Part shown: positions 39,001-45,860 of the stretch, in pieces
How the letters are laid out: every line of letters starts with the position of its first letter
Numbering within the stretch: the stretch's first letter is position 1
NCBI RefSeq assembly: GCF_016863135.1
Contig: NZ_BOOH01000042.1
Span: 1-64,000 of the forward strand
Origin: Planobispora longispora
GTDB taxonomy: Bacteria > Actinomycetota > Actinomycetes > Streptosporangiales > Streptosporangiaceae
Direction of reading: 5' to 3'
DNA: 64,000 nucleotides
Notes under the pieces: generated by a model
Told to the model about the DNA's origin: nothing
Databases searched by the model: none
What the model saw: the letters and a program-made list of their open reading frames with translations, nothing else
Program-made: the position numbers and the translations under genes

Positions 39001-39705
39001 GAGCACGTCGTCGGCCAGAAGGCGCAGCCGGGCGTCGCGGAGGTCGGCCTGGATGACGGCGGCCTTGCGGGCGATCTCGGCCTGCCGGCCCAGCGGCTTG
39101 AGCTGGCGGCGCAACTCGGTGACGAGGTCCTGGACGCGGGTCAGGTTGGCCTGCATGGCGTCCAGCTTCCGCAGCGCCTTCTCCTTGCGCTTGCGGTGCT
39201 TCAGGACCCCGGCGGCCTCCTCGATGAACGACCGGCGGTCTTCCGGGCCGGCGTGCAGCACCTGGTCGAGCTGGCCCTGGCCGACGATGACGTGCATCTC
39301 GCGGCCGATGCCGGAGTCGGACAGCAGCTCCTGGATGTCGAGCAGGCGGCAGGTGTCGCCGTTGATGGCGTATTCGCTCTGGCCGCCCCGGAACATCAGG
39401 CGGCTGATCGTGACCTCGGTGTAGTCGATCGGGAGGGCGCCGTCGGAGTTGTCGATGGTGAGCGTGACCTCGGCGCGGCCCAGCGGGGCCCGCGAGGAGG
39501 TGCCGGCGAAGATGACGTCCTCCATCTTGCCGCCGCGCAGGGATTTGGCGCTGTGCTCGCCCATGACCCAGGCCAGGGCGTCGACCACGTTGGACTTGCC
39601 GGAGCCGTTGGGGCCGACGACGGCGGTGATGCCCGGTTCGAAGCGCAGGGTGGTCGCCGAGGCGAAGGACTTGAAGCCGCGCAGGGTGAGGGTCTTCAAG
39701 TACAT
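36019..39705 (-). CDS. smc: Chromosome segregation ATPase SMC
   Basis: A 1228-residue SMC. The N-terminal head has Walker A GPNGSGKSN (about residues 32-40) and the start MYLKTLTLRGFKSFA. Long coiled coils (Ala/Glu/Arg-rich) flank a hinge around residues 540-690, where glycine-rich segments occur. The C-terminal head has the signature LSGGERSLTAVAFLV and Walker B FYVMDEVEAALDD. With ScpA and ScpB it condenses and segregates the chromosome. GAGGGGG precedes the ATG at 39705. An N-terminally longer reading has no support. Confidence 0.97.
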   Translation of the reverse strand: MYLKTLTLRGFKSFASATTLRFEPGITAVVGPNGSGKSNVVDALAWVMGEHSAKSLRGGKMEDVIFAGTSSRAPLGRAEVTLTIDNSDGALPIDYTEVTISRLMFRGGQSEYAINGDTCRLLDIQELLSDSGIGREMHVIVGQGQLDQVLHAGPEDRRSFIEEAAGVLKHRKRKEKALRKLDAMQANLTRVQDLVTELRRQLKPLGRQAEIARKAAVIQADLRDARLRLLADDVLTLRTALEREAADEAAVLARRRAVEEELERSQHGEAELEAAEAEAQPRLTAAQEAYFRLSSLRERLRGLAGLAAERRRNAADAAVERRGRDPEDYEREAEEVREQEQVLEELLAGERETLAHAVARRSEAESALAAEERRLSAEARAAADRREGLARLRGQAGAVRSRAEAAEEEIGRLARSLAAAEQRAGRAEAEHAAQELAEPDGDPVLAEELEIALAAVDSARQAVEAAKAVVEEAKGAVAGPNAALGAARAALSAARAADQKAQRQVAALEARFEALQLGLSRGADGGAALLAADGGTVTGVLGPVAAMMSVRPGAEAAVAAVLGAAAEAVAVESLQSAVDAVEFLRAREGGRADLVISAASPPPPPGPVPVPGAEWAADLVTVPAELRAAAARLLAGVLVVDDLQAARKVVEQWPELRAVTRSGDLIADHAAAGGGSAGGSAIQMRAALDEAVADLEQARRAAEEAAVVMGEAARAEGEAQLAVEAAQAGVGEAQTGVQTAQGGVNAAQAALDAVRARQRDADQRIAAATRRLAQLGAAATAARDECARLAEGVRAAEEARGRSLAELAELQERLAAAERAGELEAEPTTEIRDELAEVCAAARQDEMEARLAVRTAEERVKGIAGRADALTRAAEREREERARAARLRERRRRQARVAEAVLRGAEAAQRALETSLARAAAERDEAEQERGRIDAALKAMRLKVRELSAELDKLVNRAHGSEVARTEQRLRLEQLQARAVEEYGVEPEILIAEYGPAEPVPALDGEPVPYVRAEQEKRARAAERQMAQLGKVNPLALEEFAALEERHAFLTSQLEDLKKTRRDLLLVVKEVDDRVEQVFAAAYEDVAREFQTIFSRVFPGGEGRLVLTDPENMLTTGVEVEARPPGKKVKRLSLLSGGERSLTAVAFLVSIFKARPSPFYVMDEVEAALDDTNTQRLLTLFEELRQTSQIIIITHQKRTMEIADALYGVSMRGDGVSQVISQRLRESV

Positions 39706-39903
39706 CGCGAACCCCCTCGTCCCCTGGCCGTCGTGCGAGCCGCCCGCACCGGCGCCGGTGCTCTCCCTCGGACCCGTGGTGGCGCGGCGCGCCACGGCTC
39801 GGGGCGGCGACCGGCGTCCGGATCGGGTCACCGGCACGCCCTTGTCGGGGAAGACTACCGTTCTTCGCCCGCGCCCGCCCGCGCACGGCCTAGGGTGCCC
39901 TGC

Positions 39904-40704
39904 ATGGATGCGGAACGCGGCGAGGGGCTTGTTCCACAACCCTCCCGAAGTGGGAAAAATCAGCTTATTCGAAGAAGTTTTCTGGTGAGCGGAGGCCTGG
40001 CCCTGGCGGGTCTCGGCGGGCTCTCCCTGCTGCTCGGACCGGACGGCCTGCGGGACGCCTACGGGCAGATCAAGTGCGGCGCGCTGCCCGATCCCCCGGA
40101 GAGCACCCCCGGCAGCCGCCAGAGCGGCACGATGGACGGCCGCCGGGTGGTCATCGGGCTCCCGCCCGGGGCGCGGGGCAGGCTCCCCGTGGTGATCCTG
40201 CTGCAGGACACCGGGGGCGACGCGCTGACCCCGTTCGGCCTCTACGCGGTGGACCGCTATCTGGCGGCCGGCGGCGCGCGCTTCGCGGTCGCCTCCGTCG
40301 ACGACTGGCCCTCCGCCGATCTCGGCGGCGCGCTCCTGCCCTACCTGTACGGCTGCGGCCTGGACGTCCGCAGGATCGGGCTGCTGGGCTGGGCCGCCGG
40401 AGGCGCGGGGGCGCTGAGGATAGCCGCCGGGCTGGGCAAGGAGAGGGTCGCCGCGGTCGGGGCGTCGGCGCCGGCCGTCACCGCGGGGCAGGCCCCGCTG
40501 GGCGAGCTGCTGGACATCCCGGTCTGGCTGGACTGCGGCGACCGCGACAGCTGGGCGCCCCAGACGGAGACGATGCTCAAAGGACTGCGGGCGCTGGGCG
40601 CGACGGCCGAGGGCGGGATCGCCGGAGGGTGCCACGACCCGGCCTACCACCGCCGGGTCCTGCCGGACCAGCTGAACTTCCTGGCGCGTCACATGGGCGC
40701 GTGA
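39904..40704 (+). CDS. Tat-type exported alpha/beta-hydrolase-fold protein lacking the nucleophile serine
   Basis: A 266-residue protein. The N-terminus has a twin-arginine signal (IRRSFLV then a hydrophobic stretch GGLALAGLGGLSLLL). The mature part looks like an esterase-type hydrolase (LPVVILLQDTGGDALTPFGL, IPVWLDCGDRDSW, then GGCHDPAYHRR with a His). The nucleophile elbow reads GWAAGG, with Ala164 where relatives have Ser (G-W-S-x-G). It may be a catalytically dead binding protein. TAGGGT lies 7 nt before the ATG at 39904, so the mRNA is probably leaderless. It is divergent from smc. Confidence 0.75.
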   Translation: MDAERGEGLVPQPSRSGKNQLIRRSFLVSGGLALAGLGGLSLLLGPDGLRDAYGQIKCGALPDPPESTPGSRQSGTMDGRRVVIGLPPGARGRLPVVILLQDTGGDALTPFGLYAVDRYLAAGGARFAVASVDDWPSADLGGALLPYLYGCGLDVRRIGLLGWAAGGAGALRIAAGLGKERVAAVGASAPAVTAGQAPLGELLDIPVWLDCGDRDSWAPQTETMLKGLRALGATAEGGIAGGCHDPAYHRRVLPDQLNFLARHMGA

Positions 40705-40819
40705 GGCGGCTGTGACGCGGGAGTGAGATGAGGCCGAGGTTCGCCCGGGAGGCCACGGGGTGGCCCCTCACCCGGAGGCCGATGGCCGAACCCACGGCCT
40801 CAGGGTAGGGAAATGACAA

Positions 40820-40842
40820 GGGACGCCCGGTGAAGGCGTCCC
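40820..40842. terminator. Hairpin between convergent genes
   Basis: GGGACGCC (40820-40827) with GGCGTCCC (40835-40842), 7-nt loop, between the stops at 40704 and 40935. The rest of 40705-40934 shows no gene. Confidence 0.55.
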
Positions 40843-40934
40843 TGGACAAGGTGTTTCCACACCGGCTTTCCGATGGAAGCCCGCTCCTGTCCCCGCGCCG
40901 CGCAGCGAGCGAGGGGCCGACGAGGGAACAGGGC

Positions 40935-41126
40935 TCAGGTGAGAGCCGGCTCGCGATCCTGCAGGCGGAACGTCTCTTCACGGTTGTTTCCCGTGAGCTC
41001 GTCGTTCTGGGCCTGGAGCCGGGTGAGCTCTGCCTCCAGATCACGGATGCGCTGCTGAAGCCGGCGCATTTCCGAGACCATCCGAGGGTCGGGACCGCCG
41101 ACGTGGCCGAGTAGAGCCTTCGCCAT
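40935..41126 (-). CDS. Small conserved coiled-coil protein
   Basis: A 63-residue protein starting MAKALLGHVGGPDPRMVSEM, then a leucine-heptad coiled coil (RRLQQRIRDLEAELTRLQAQ). The ATG at 41126 follows GGAGGACC. Proteins with the same N-terminus are common in actinobacteria near mutM and smc; function unknown, probably a dimer or a partner of another coiled-coil protein. The gene has its own AT-richer upstream region (41260-41310). Confidence 0.8.
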   Translation of the reverse strand: MAKALLGHVGGPDPRMVSEMRRLQQRIRDLEAELTRLQAQNDELTGNNREETFRLQDREPALT

Positions 41127-41313
41127 GGTAAAGGGTCCTCCACGCTGAGTGACCAGACTGGTTCGCGCACTTCTTGCCGCGGGAGGGGTGCGCGTAGTTC
41201 TTATCAAGAGTCGCACCGGTGAGGGAGACGGTCAAGTTGAACACTCCGCTTGGATGCACCAGTGGGCACTCTCGACGACTAAATATACCTTATGTGACAG
41301 TTTAAGGGAAGAG

Positions 41314-41589
41314 CTAGCGCTCGACAAACCCCACCAAATCACCTTTAGCTTCGCTCCAGCGCTCTACAACTCCATCGACCTTGCCGGGAGTCGCGCAACC
41401 CCGCAGCGACTCCAGGAGCCCGGCGGCGGCCTCCCTGGGGCCTTCGGCCACCACTTCCACCCGGCCGTCGGCGGTGTTCCGCGCCCAGCCGACCAGGCCG
41501 AGCTCCAGCGCCCGCGCCCGCGTCCACCAGCGGAAACCCACCCCCTGGACCCGCCCCCTGACCCAGGCGGTCAGCCGCACGTCCGTCAT
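41314..41589 (-). CDS. acyP: Acylphosphatase
   Basis: A 91-residue enzyme of the ferredoxin-like fold that hydrolyses acyl phosphates. It has the phosphate loop [13 protein letters not shown] with the catalytic Arg, and [17 protein letters not shown] with the catalytic Asn. The ATG at 41589 overlaps the mutM stop (ATGA), indicating coupling to mutM. Confidence 0.94.
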   Translation of the reverse strand: MTDVRLTAWVRGRVQGVGFRWWTRARALELGLVGWARNTADGRVEVVAEGPREAAAGLLESLRGCATPGKVDGVVERWSEAKGDLVGFVER

Positions 41590-42497
41590 GGACCGGCCTC
41601 CCTTGGGGCCCGGAGGGCTCGCGGAGCCCGCGGAGCTCGCGGAGCTCGCGGCCGGGGCTGGCAGCCCGGGCAGCTGTAGGAGGAGCGGTTCATGAACGAC
41701 TCCCGGACGATCGGGGATCCGCACCGCGAGCAGGGCCGGTCGCGCCTGCCGTACACGGAGAGCGACCGCTCGAAGTAACCGCTCTCCCCATTGACATTCA
41801 CGTAGAGACTGTCGAAAGATGTGCCGCCCTCCGCCAGGGCCGCGGTCATCACCTCCCGGGCGGCGTCCAGCAGCTCGGCGACCTTCGGCCGGGTCAGCGC
41901 CGCCGTGGACCGCGCACCGTGCAGCCGGGCCCGCCAGAGCGCCTCGTCGGCGTAGATGTTGCCCACCCCGCTGATCAGCGACTGGTCCAGCAGCGCCCGC
42001 TTGACCTCGGTCTGCCGGGCCCGCAGCCGCCGGGCGAACGCCTCGGCGTCGAAGTGCTCCTCGAACGGATCGGCCGCGATATGGGTGATCGGCTCGGGCA
42101 CCGGCCGGCCGACGGCGTGCGCCAGCGGGGTGACCAGCACGTGGCCGAAGGTCCGCTGATCGACGAAGCGCAGCTCGGGGCCGCCGTCGGTGAAGCTCAG
42201 CCGGACCCGCAGGTGCCTCTCCAGGGGGGAGTCCGGCTCGACCACCAGCAGCTGGCCGCTCATCCCCAGGTGCGCCAGGATCGCCTCGGCGCCGTCCAGC
42301 GGGAGCCAGAGATATTTCCCCCGCCGCTCGGCGGGACCGATCACGCGGCCCCGGAGGCGGGAGGCGAACTCCTCCGCGCCGGGGACGTGCCGCCGGATCG
42401 CCCGGGGGTGCAGCACCTCGGCGCGGGCGACGGTCCGCCCGGACACCCAGCGCTCCAGCCCCCGCCTGACGACCTCGACCTCGGGCAGCTCAGGCAT
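41586..42497 (-). CDS. mutM: Formamidopyrimidine-DNA glycosylase
   Basis: A 303-residue base-excision glycosylase/AP lyase for 8-oxoguanine and formamidopyrimidines. The N-terminal catalytic [16 protein letters not shown] (Pro after Met cleavage) is intact, with H2TH segment [20 protein letters not shown] and the zinc finger [13 protein letters not shown] then SYSCPGC. After the finger an unusual tail of about 20 residues repeats Arg-Ala-Pro; it is encoded by a 9-bp tandem repeat (GCGGAGCTC, 41621-41647). First of a coupled pair with acyP. Confidence 0.96.
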   Translation of the reverse strand: MPELPEVEVVRRGLERWVSGRTVARAEVLHPRAIRRHVPGAEEFASRLRGRVIGPAERRGKYLWLPLDGAEAILAHLGMSGQLLVVEPDSPLERHLRVRLSFTDGGPELRFVDQRTFGHVLVTPLAHAVGRPVPEPITHIAADPFEEHFDAEAFARRLRARQTEVKRALLDQSLISGVGNIYADEALWRARLHGARSTAALTRPKVAELLDAAREVMTAALAEGGTSFDSLYVNVNGESGYFERSLSVYGRRDRPCSRCGSPIVRESFMNRSSYSCPGCQPRPRAPRAPRAPRALRAPREAGP

Positions 42498-42558
42498 GCG
42501 TCCTCTCCTCTCCGGCTCGCCTCTCCGGGGCGGGCGACCGGTTCTCCTCCCCGGAGGG

Positions 42559-43347
42559 TCAGCCGGCCTCGCGCCCGTCCTGAGCCGTCTCACGGCCGTT
42601 CGCGGTCCGGTGCCCGTCCTGGGCGGCCCGCTCGTTCTGGGCGTTCCTGATGCGGTTCCACGCCGCCTCGGCGGCCTGCTGCTCGGCTTCCTTCTTCGAA
42701 CGGCCGGAGCCCGAGCCGTACTCCTCGCCGCCGAGGCGGACCACGGCGGTGAAGGACTTGGCGTGGTCGGGGCCGCTCTCCTCGACGTGGTACTCCGGCA
42801 CGCCGAGCGACTCGGAGGCGGTCAGCTCCTGCAGGGAGGTCTTCCAGTCGAGCCCCGCGCCCAGCGAGGCCGAGCGGGTGATGAGCGCGTCGAAGAGCAG
42901 GTGGACGACGCGGAAGGACTCGTCCAGGCCCTTGTCGACGTAGACCGAGCCGATCAGGGCCTCGAGGGTGTCGGCCAGGATCGAGGACTTGTCACGCCCC
43001 CCGGTGCCCTCCTCGCCCCGGCCGAGCCGCAGGAAGCGCCCCAGGCCCAGGTTGCGGGCCACGTCGGCGAGGGCACGCATGTTGACCACCGCGGCCCGCA
43101 GCTTGGCCAGCTGGCCCTCGGGCAGGTCGGGGTGGTTGCGGTAGAGCGTGTCGGTGACCACCAGGCCGAGCACCGAGTCGCCGAGGAACTCCAGGCGCTC
43201 GTTGGTCGGCAGGCCGCCGTTCTCGTAGGCGTAGGAGCGGTGGGTCAGCGCCCGCTCCAGGATCCCCAGGTCCAGCTGTACGGCCAGCAGCCGCTCCAGC
43301 TCGTCCCTCGCGATCTCGACGGCCACGGGCTTCACGGTCGTTGCCAC
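42559..43347 (-). CDS. rnc: Ribonuclease III
   Basis: A 262-residue double-strand RNA endonuclease. The catalytic signature [16 protein letters not shown] is followed by [15 protein letters not shown] with the second acidic pair, then a C-terminal dsRNA-binding domain (about 165-235, ending [16 protein letters not shown]) and a hydrophilic tail ([20 protein letters not shown]). GTG at 43347 after GAGGAGA. Processes rRNA precursors and mRNAs. Sits between rpmF and mutM as in other actinobacteria. Confidence 0.96.
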   Translation of the reverse strand: MATTVKPVAVEIARDELERLLAVQLDLGILERALTHRSYAYENGGLPTNERLEFLGDSVLGLVVTDTLYRNHPDLPEGQLAKLRAAVVNMRALADVARNLGLGRFLRLGRGEEGTGGRDKSSILADTLEALIGSVYVDKGLDESFRVVHLLFDALITRSASLGAGLDWKTSLQELTASESLGVPEYHVEESGPDHAKSFTAVVRLGGEEYGSGSGRSKKEAEQQAAEAAWNRIRNAQNERAAQDGHRTANGRETAQDGREAG

Positions 43348-43520
43348 ATCTTCTCCTCGCACAGCGATCGATGGAATCCGCGATGGCGAGGAAGAGGAAG
43401 AGGAAACGCCCGATACTCCGAAGACGTGGTGGGCGCCGGGAGGGCACGCGCAGCCGCGAACCCCGGCGTCCACCACGACCGCGGACGGACCGCCATCGCA
43501 TCGGGTGGAGACGGTGACGC

Positions 43521-43547
43521 CGGCCGGGGGCGGAAGGCCCCCGACCG
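43521..43547 (-). terminator. Hairpin between rpmF and rnc
   Basis: CGG-C-CGGGGGC (43521-43531) pairs with GCCCCCG-A-CCG (43537-43547) around a 5-nt loop; the single C/A mismatch becomes a G-T wobble in minus-strand RNA. It may end or attenuate rpmF transcription before rnc. The rest of 43348-43569 holds no gene. Confidence 0.4.
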
Positions 43548-43569
43548 GCATCCGTCAGTCAGACTGCGA

Positions 43570-43749
43570 TCAGGCGGAGGGCTCGATCACCTGACGGCGG
43601 TTGTAGGTGCCGCAGGTGGGGCACGCCATGTGCGGACGCTTCGGCGAGCGGCACTGGGGGCAGCTCACGAGCGAGACCGCGGCGGCCTTCCACTGCGACC
43701 GGCGGGAGCGAGTGTTGCTCCGCGACATCTTGCGCTTGGGGACAGCCAC
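43570..43749 (-). CDS. rpmF: Ribosomal protein L32
   Basis: A 59-residue 50S protein. It begins [19 protein letters not shown] and has the zinc ribbon CPQC and CPTC, so this is the zinc-binding form. GTG start at 43749, one base after the DUF177 stop, so the two are co-translated. No second zinc-free copy is in the window. Confidence 0.97.
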   Translation of the reverse strand: MAVPKRKMSRSNTRSRRSQWKAAAVSLVSCPQCRSPKRPHMACPTCGTYNRRQVIEPSA

Positions 43750-43750
43750 G

Positions 43751-44320
43751 TCAGCTCTCCTGATCGTTGTTATGTTCCGGTACCAAACCCTGCAGCTTGG
43801 CCCAGCGGGCGTCGATGACCTCGTGCTTGTGACCGGGCTCGGCGTCAGCCAGCCTGATCCCGCAATCCGTGCAGAGCCCGGCGCAGTCTTCACTGCAGAG
43901 CGGGCTCAGCGGCAGTGTGAGCACCACCGCGTCACGGAGAACGGGCTCGAGATCGAGCAATTCACCGTCGAGAAGCGAGTCGTCCTCGGCCGCATCCTCA
44001 GCCGAGTAGAAGAACAGCTCCTGGAACGACACCTCGGTCTCCGAGGTGACCGGTTCCAGGCACCGTGCGCACTCCCCCCGCAGCGGGGTGAGCGCCGTGC
44101 CCGTGACGAGCACGCCTTCCATGACCGCCTCAAGCCGGAGGTCCAGCTTCACGTCGGCGTCTTTGGGGACGCCGATCATGTCGACGCCGATGTCCGCCGG
44201 TGCCGGGAGAGTGAGACGCATCTCACGCATCGATCCCGGTCGTCGGCCCAGGTCATGGGTGGAGACCACCCATGGGGCTCGGGGATCAAGGTGCAGAGTC
44301 ATTCCGCTCTCATCAGGCAT
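43751..44320 (-). CDS. DUF177 (YceD) family protein
   Basis: A 189-residue protein found upstream of rpmF in most bacteria and linked to 23S rRNA/50S biogenesis. The family core is [20 protein letters not shown], with a second Cys pair in [16 protein letters not shown]. The N-terminal [19 protein letters not shown] is the typical actinobacterial start. ATG at 44320; a GTG nine bases upstream is possible. It starts the DUF177-rpmF pair. Confidence 0.9.
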   Translation of the reverse strand: MPDESGMTLHLDPRAPWVVSTHDLGRRPGSMREMRLTLPAPADIGVDMIGVPKDADVKLDLRLEAVMEGVLVTGTALTPLRGECARCLEPVTSETEVSFQELFFYSAEDAAEDDSLLDGELLDLEPVLRDAVVLTLPLSPLCSEDCAGLCTDCGIRLADAEPGHKHEVIDARWAKLQGLVPEHNNDQES

Positions 44321-44475
44321 GGCGAACACCGCCGTCGTGCAAGGCCGAAATAAGAGAATACCAGGGCCTGGAGGTTATCCTGCGACCTCTCCGCCGAGCG
44401 GCGGGGAGACGGCCCCGGAGACGCCTCCCGGATCTCCGGCCCGCCGCGCGACGGCCCGGGATCCGGGAGACGGAC

Positions 44476-44952
44476 CTAACCGTGGAGCCTGTCGACCAGG
44501 CGTTCCAGGACGAGGTCGGGGACCAGGCCGGCCACGCTCCCGCCGTACCGGACGATCTCCTTGATCCGGCTGGAGGAGAGGAACGACACTTCCGGACCGG
44601 TCGCCATGAACAGCGTCTCGACCCCGGACATCCGGTAGTTGAGCTGCGCCATCTGCAGCTCGTAGTCGAAGTCGCTGATCGCGCGCAGACCCTTGACGAT
44701 CGCAGGGATCTCCTGCTGCTTGCAGTAGTCCACGAGCAGGCCGTGGAACTTGTCCACGCGGACGTTGCCGTACTCCTTGGTCACGGCCTGGAGCATGTCG
44801 ATGCGCTCCTCCACCGTGAACAGGCTTTTCTTCTCGATGTTGATCAGGACGGCTACGACAACCTCGTCGTACTGCCGGGAAGCCCGGCCGATGATGTCCA
44901 GATGGCCGTTGGTGACGGGGTCGAAGGACCCCGGGCAGACAACGCGTCGCAA
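44476..44952 (-). CDS. coaD: Phosphopantetheine adenylyltransferase
   Basis: A 158-residue enzyme of CoA synthesis (penultimate step). The nucleotidylyl motif GSFDPVTNGHLDII (TNGH) and the second motif SFLSSSRIKEIVRYGG are intact. It uses a TTG start at 44952 after GGGGG. The stop of rsmD lies 16 bp upstream, so the two form an operon. Confidence 0.97.
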   Translation of the reverse strand: MRRVVCPGSFDPVTNGHLDIIGRASRQYDEVVVAVLINIEKKSLFTVEERIDMLQAVTKEYGNVRVDKFHGLLVDYCKQQEIPAIVKGLRAISDFDYELQMAQLNYRMSGVETLFMATGPEVSFLSSSRIKEIVRYGGSVAGLVPDLVLERLVDRLHG

Positions 44953-44967
44953 GGCGAACCCCCAGGT

Positions 44968-45537
44968 TTACGGATTCCCGGCGGCGCGACCGTACCAAAC
45001 GGCCGCTTCCCCGTAACGACGGACCCTCTCCTCTTCGAACCCCGGGGGCCAGACCAGGTCTTTTCCGCGGCTCTCCCGCTCCACCGCGATCAGCGCGTCC
45101 TCCGCCAGCCAGCCGTGGTCGCGCAGCTGCCCCAGCACGGCGTCGACCTCCTCGGCGGTCACCGCGTAGGGAGGATCGGCGAACACGAAGTCGTACGGCT
45201 CCGCGGCGCCCCGGGCGAGCACCCGCTCCACCTTGTCCGCGGCGAGCTCGGCTCCCGGCAGGCCGAGGGCGGCGACGTTGGCCCTGATCGTCCTGACGGC
45301 CTTGGCGTCGCACTCCACCAGCAGCGCGTGGGCCGCGCCCCGGGACAGGGCCTCCAGCCCGACGGCGCCCGACCCGGCGTAGAGGTCCAGCACCCGGGCC
45401 CCGTCCAGCGAGCCGAGCAGCGACCCCACCGTGGAGAAGATCGCCTCCCTCGCCCGGTCGCTGGTGGGCCGCGTCCGGTTCCCCGGTGGCACGGCCAGCC
45501 GCCTTCCTCCTGCGATCCCCGCGATGACTCGACTCAC
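44968..45537 (-). CDS. rsmD: 16S rRNA (guanine966-N2)-methyltransferase RsmD
   Basis: A 189-residue SAM methyltransferase. It starts SRVIAGIAGGRRLAVPPG, has RPTSDRAREAIF, the SAM loop VLDLYAGSGAVGLEALSRGA and the catalytic DPPY in FVFADPPYA. I use the GTG at 45537 because homologues begin at this point; an upstream ATG at 45582 has no ribosome site. Confidence 0.95.
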   Translation of the reverse strand: MSRVIAGIAGGRRLAVPPGNRTRPTSDRAREAIFSTVGSLLGSLDGARVLDLYAGSGAVGLEALSRGAAHALLVECDAKAVRTIRANVAALGLPGAELAADKVERVLARGAAEPYDFVFADPPYAVTAEEVDAVLGQLRDHGWLAEDALIAVERESRGKDLVWPPGFEEERVRRYGEAAVWYGRAAGNP

Positions 45538-45860
45538 CTCCCCATTGTCCCGTGTCGCGTCCCGCACCGGGGACGACCGCATAACCGCAGGTCAGGCGGG
45601 CTCGTTACGGTGATCTCGGTCAAGAGTGGGCAAGGAGTGGCGAGGAAAGCGCAAGGGTCGTTCCCCCGGGCCCCGACACCTTGCATGATGAGTGCTGCGG
45701 CCTTCAAGTGACCCAGGGGGAGGCCGACCGACGTGGTCGTGAGCCCTTCCGCACGTCGGTGCTCTCGGCACCTGACCCGAGAGTGGGCCCAGGCGGGGAC
45801 GGCATTCGGGGGGAGGCCGTCCCCGCTACTGGGCTTTCCGCCTCCATGCTCCCGGAGGGA
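45538..45860. other. Intergenic region between rsmD and recG
   Basis: These 323 bp contain the recG terminator (45788-45833), and a purine-rich stretch GGGCAAGGAGTGGCGAGGAA at 45627-45646. Short frames exist (for example ATGATGAGTGCTGCG at 45685) but none has both a ribosome site and an end outside recG. No gene is called. Confidence 0.4.
45788..45833 (-). terminator. Terminator hairpin after recG
   Basis: GCGGGGACGGC (45793-45803) pairs perfectly with GCCGTCCCCGC (45816-45826), extended by CCCAG/CTGGG after a 2-nt bulge. It lies 28 bp after the recG stop. Confidence 0.65.

Noticed and set aside
36121-40704. 1527-residue frame on the plus strand across smc
   Set aside because: It is the antisense of smc followed in frame by the true hydrolase gene at 39904. 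The smc strand has Walker and signature motifs.
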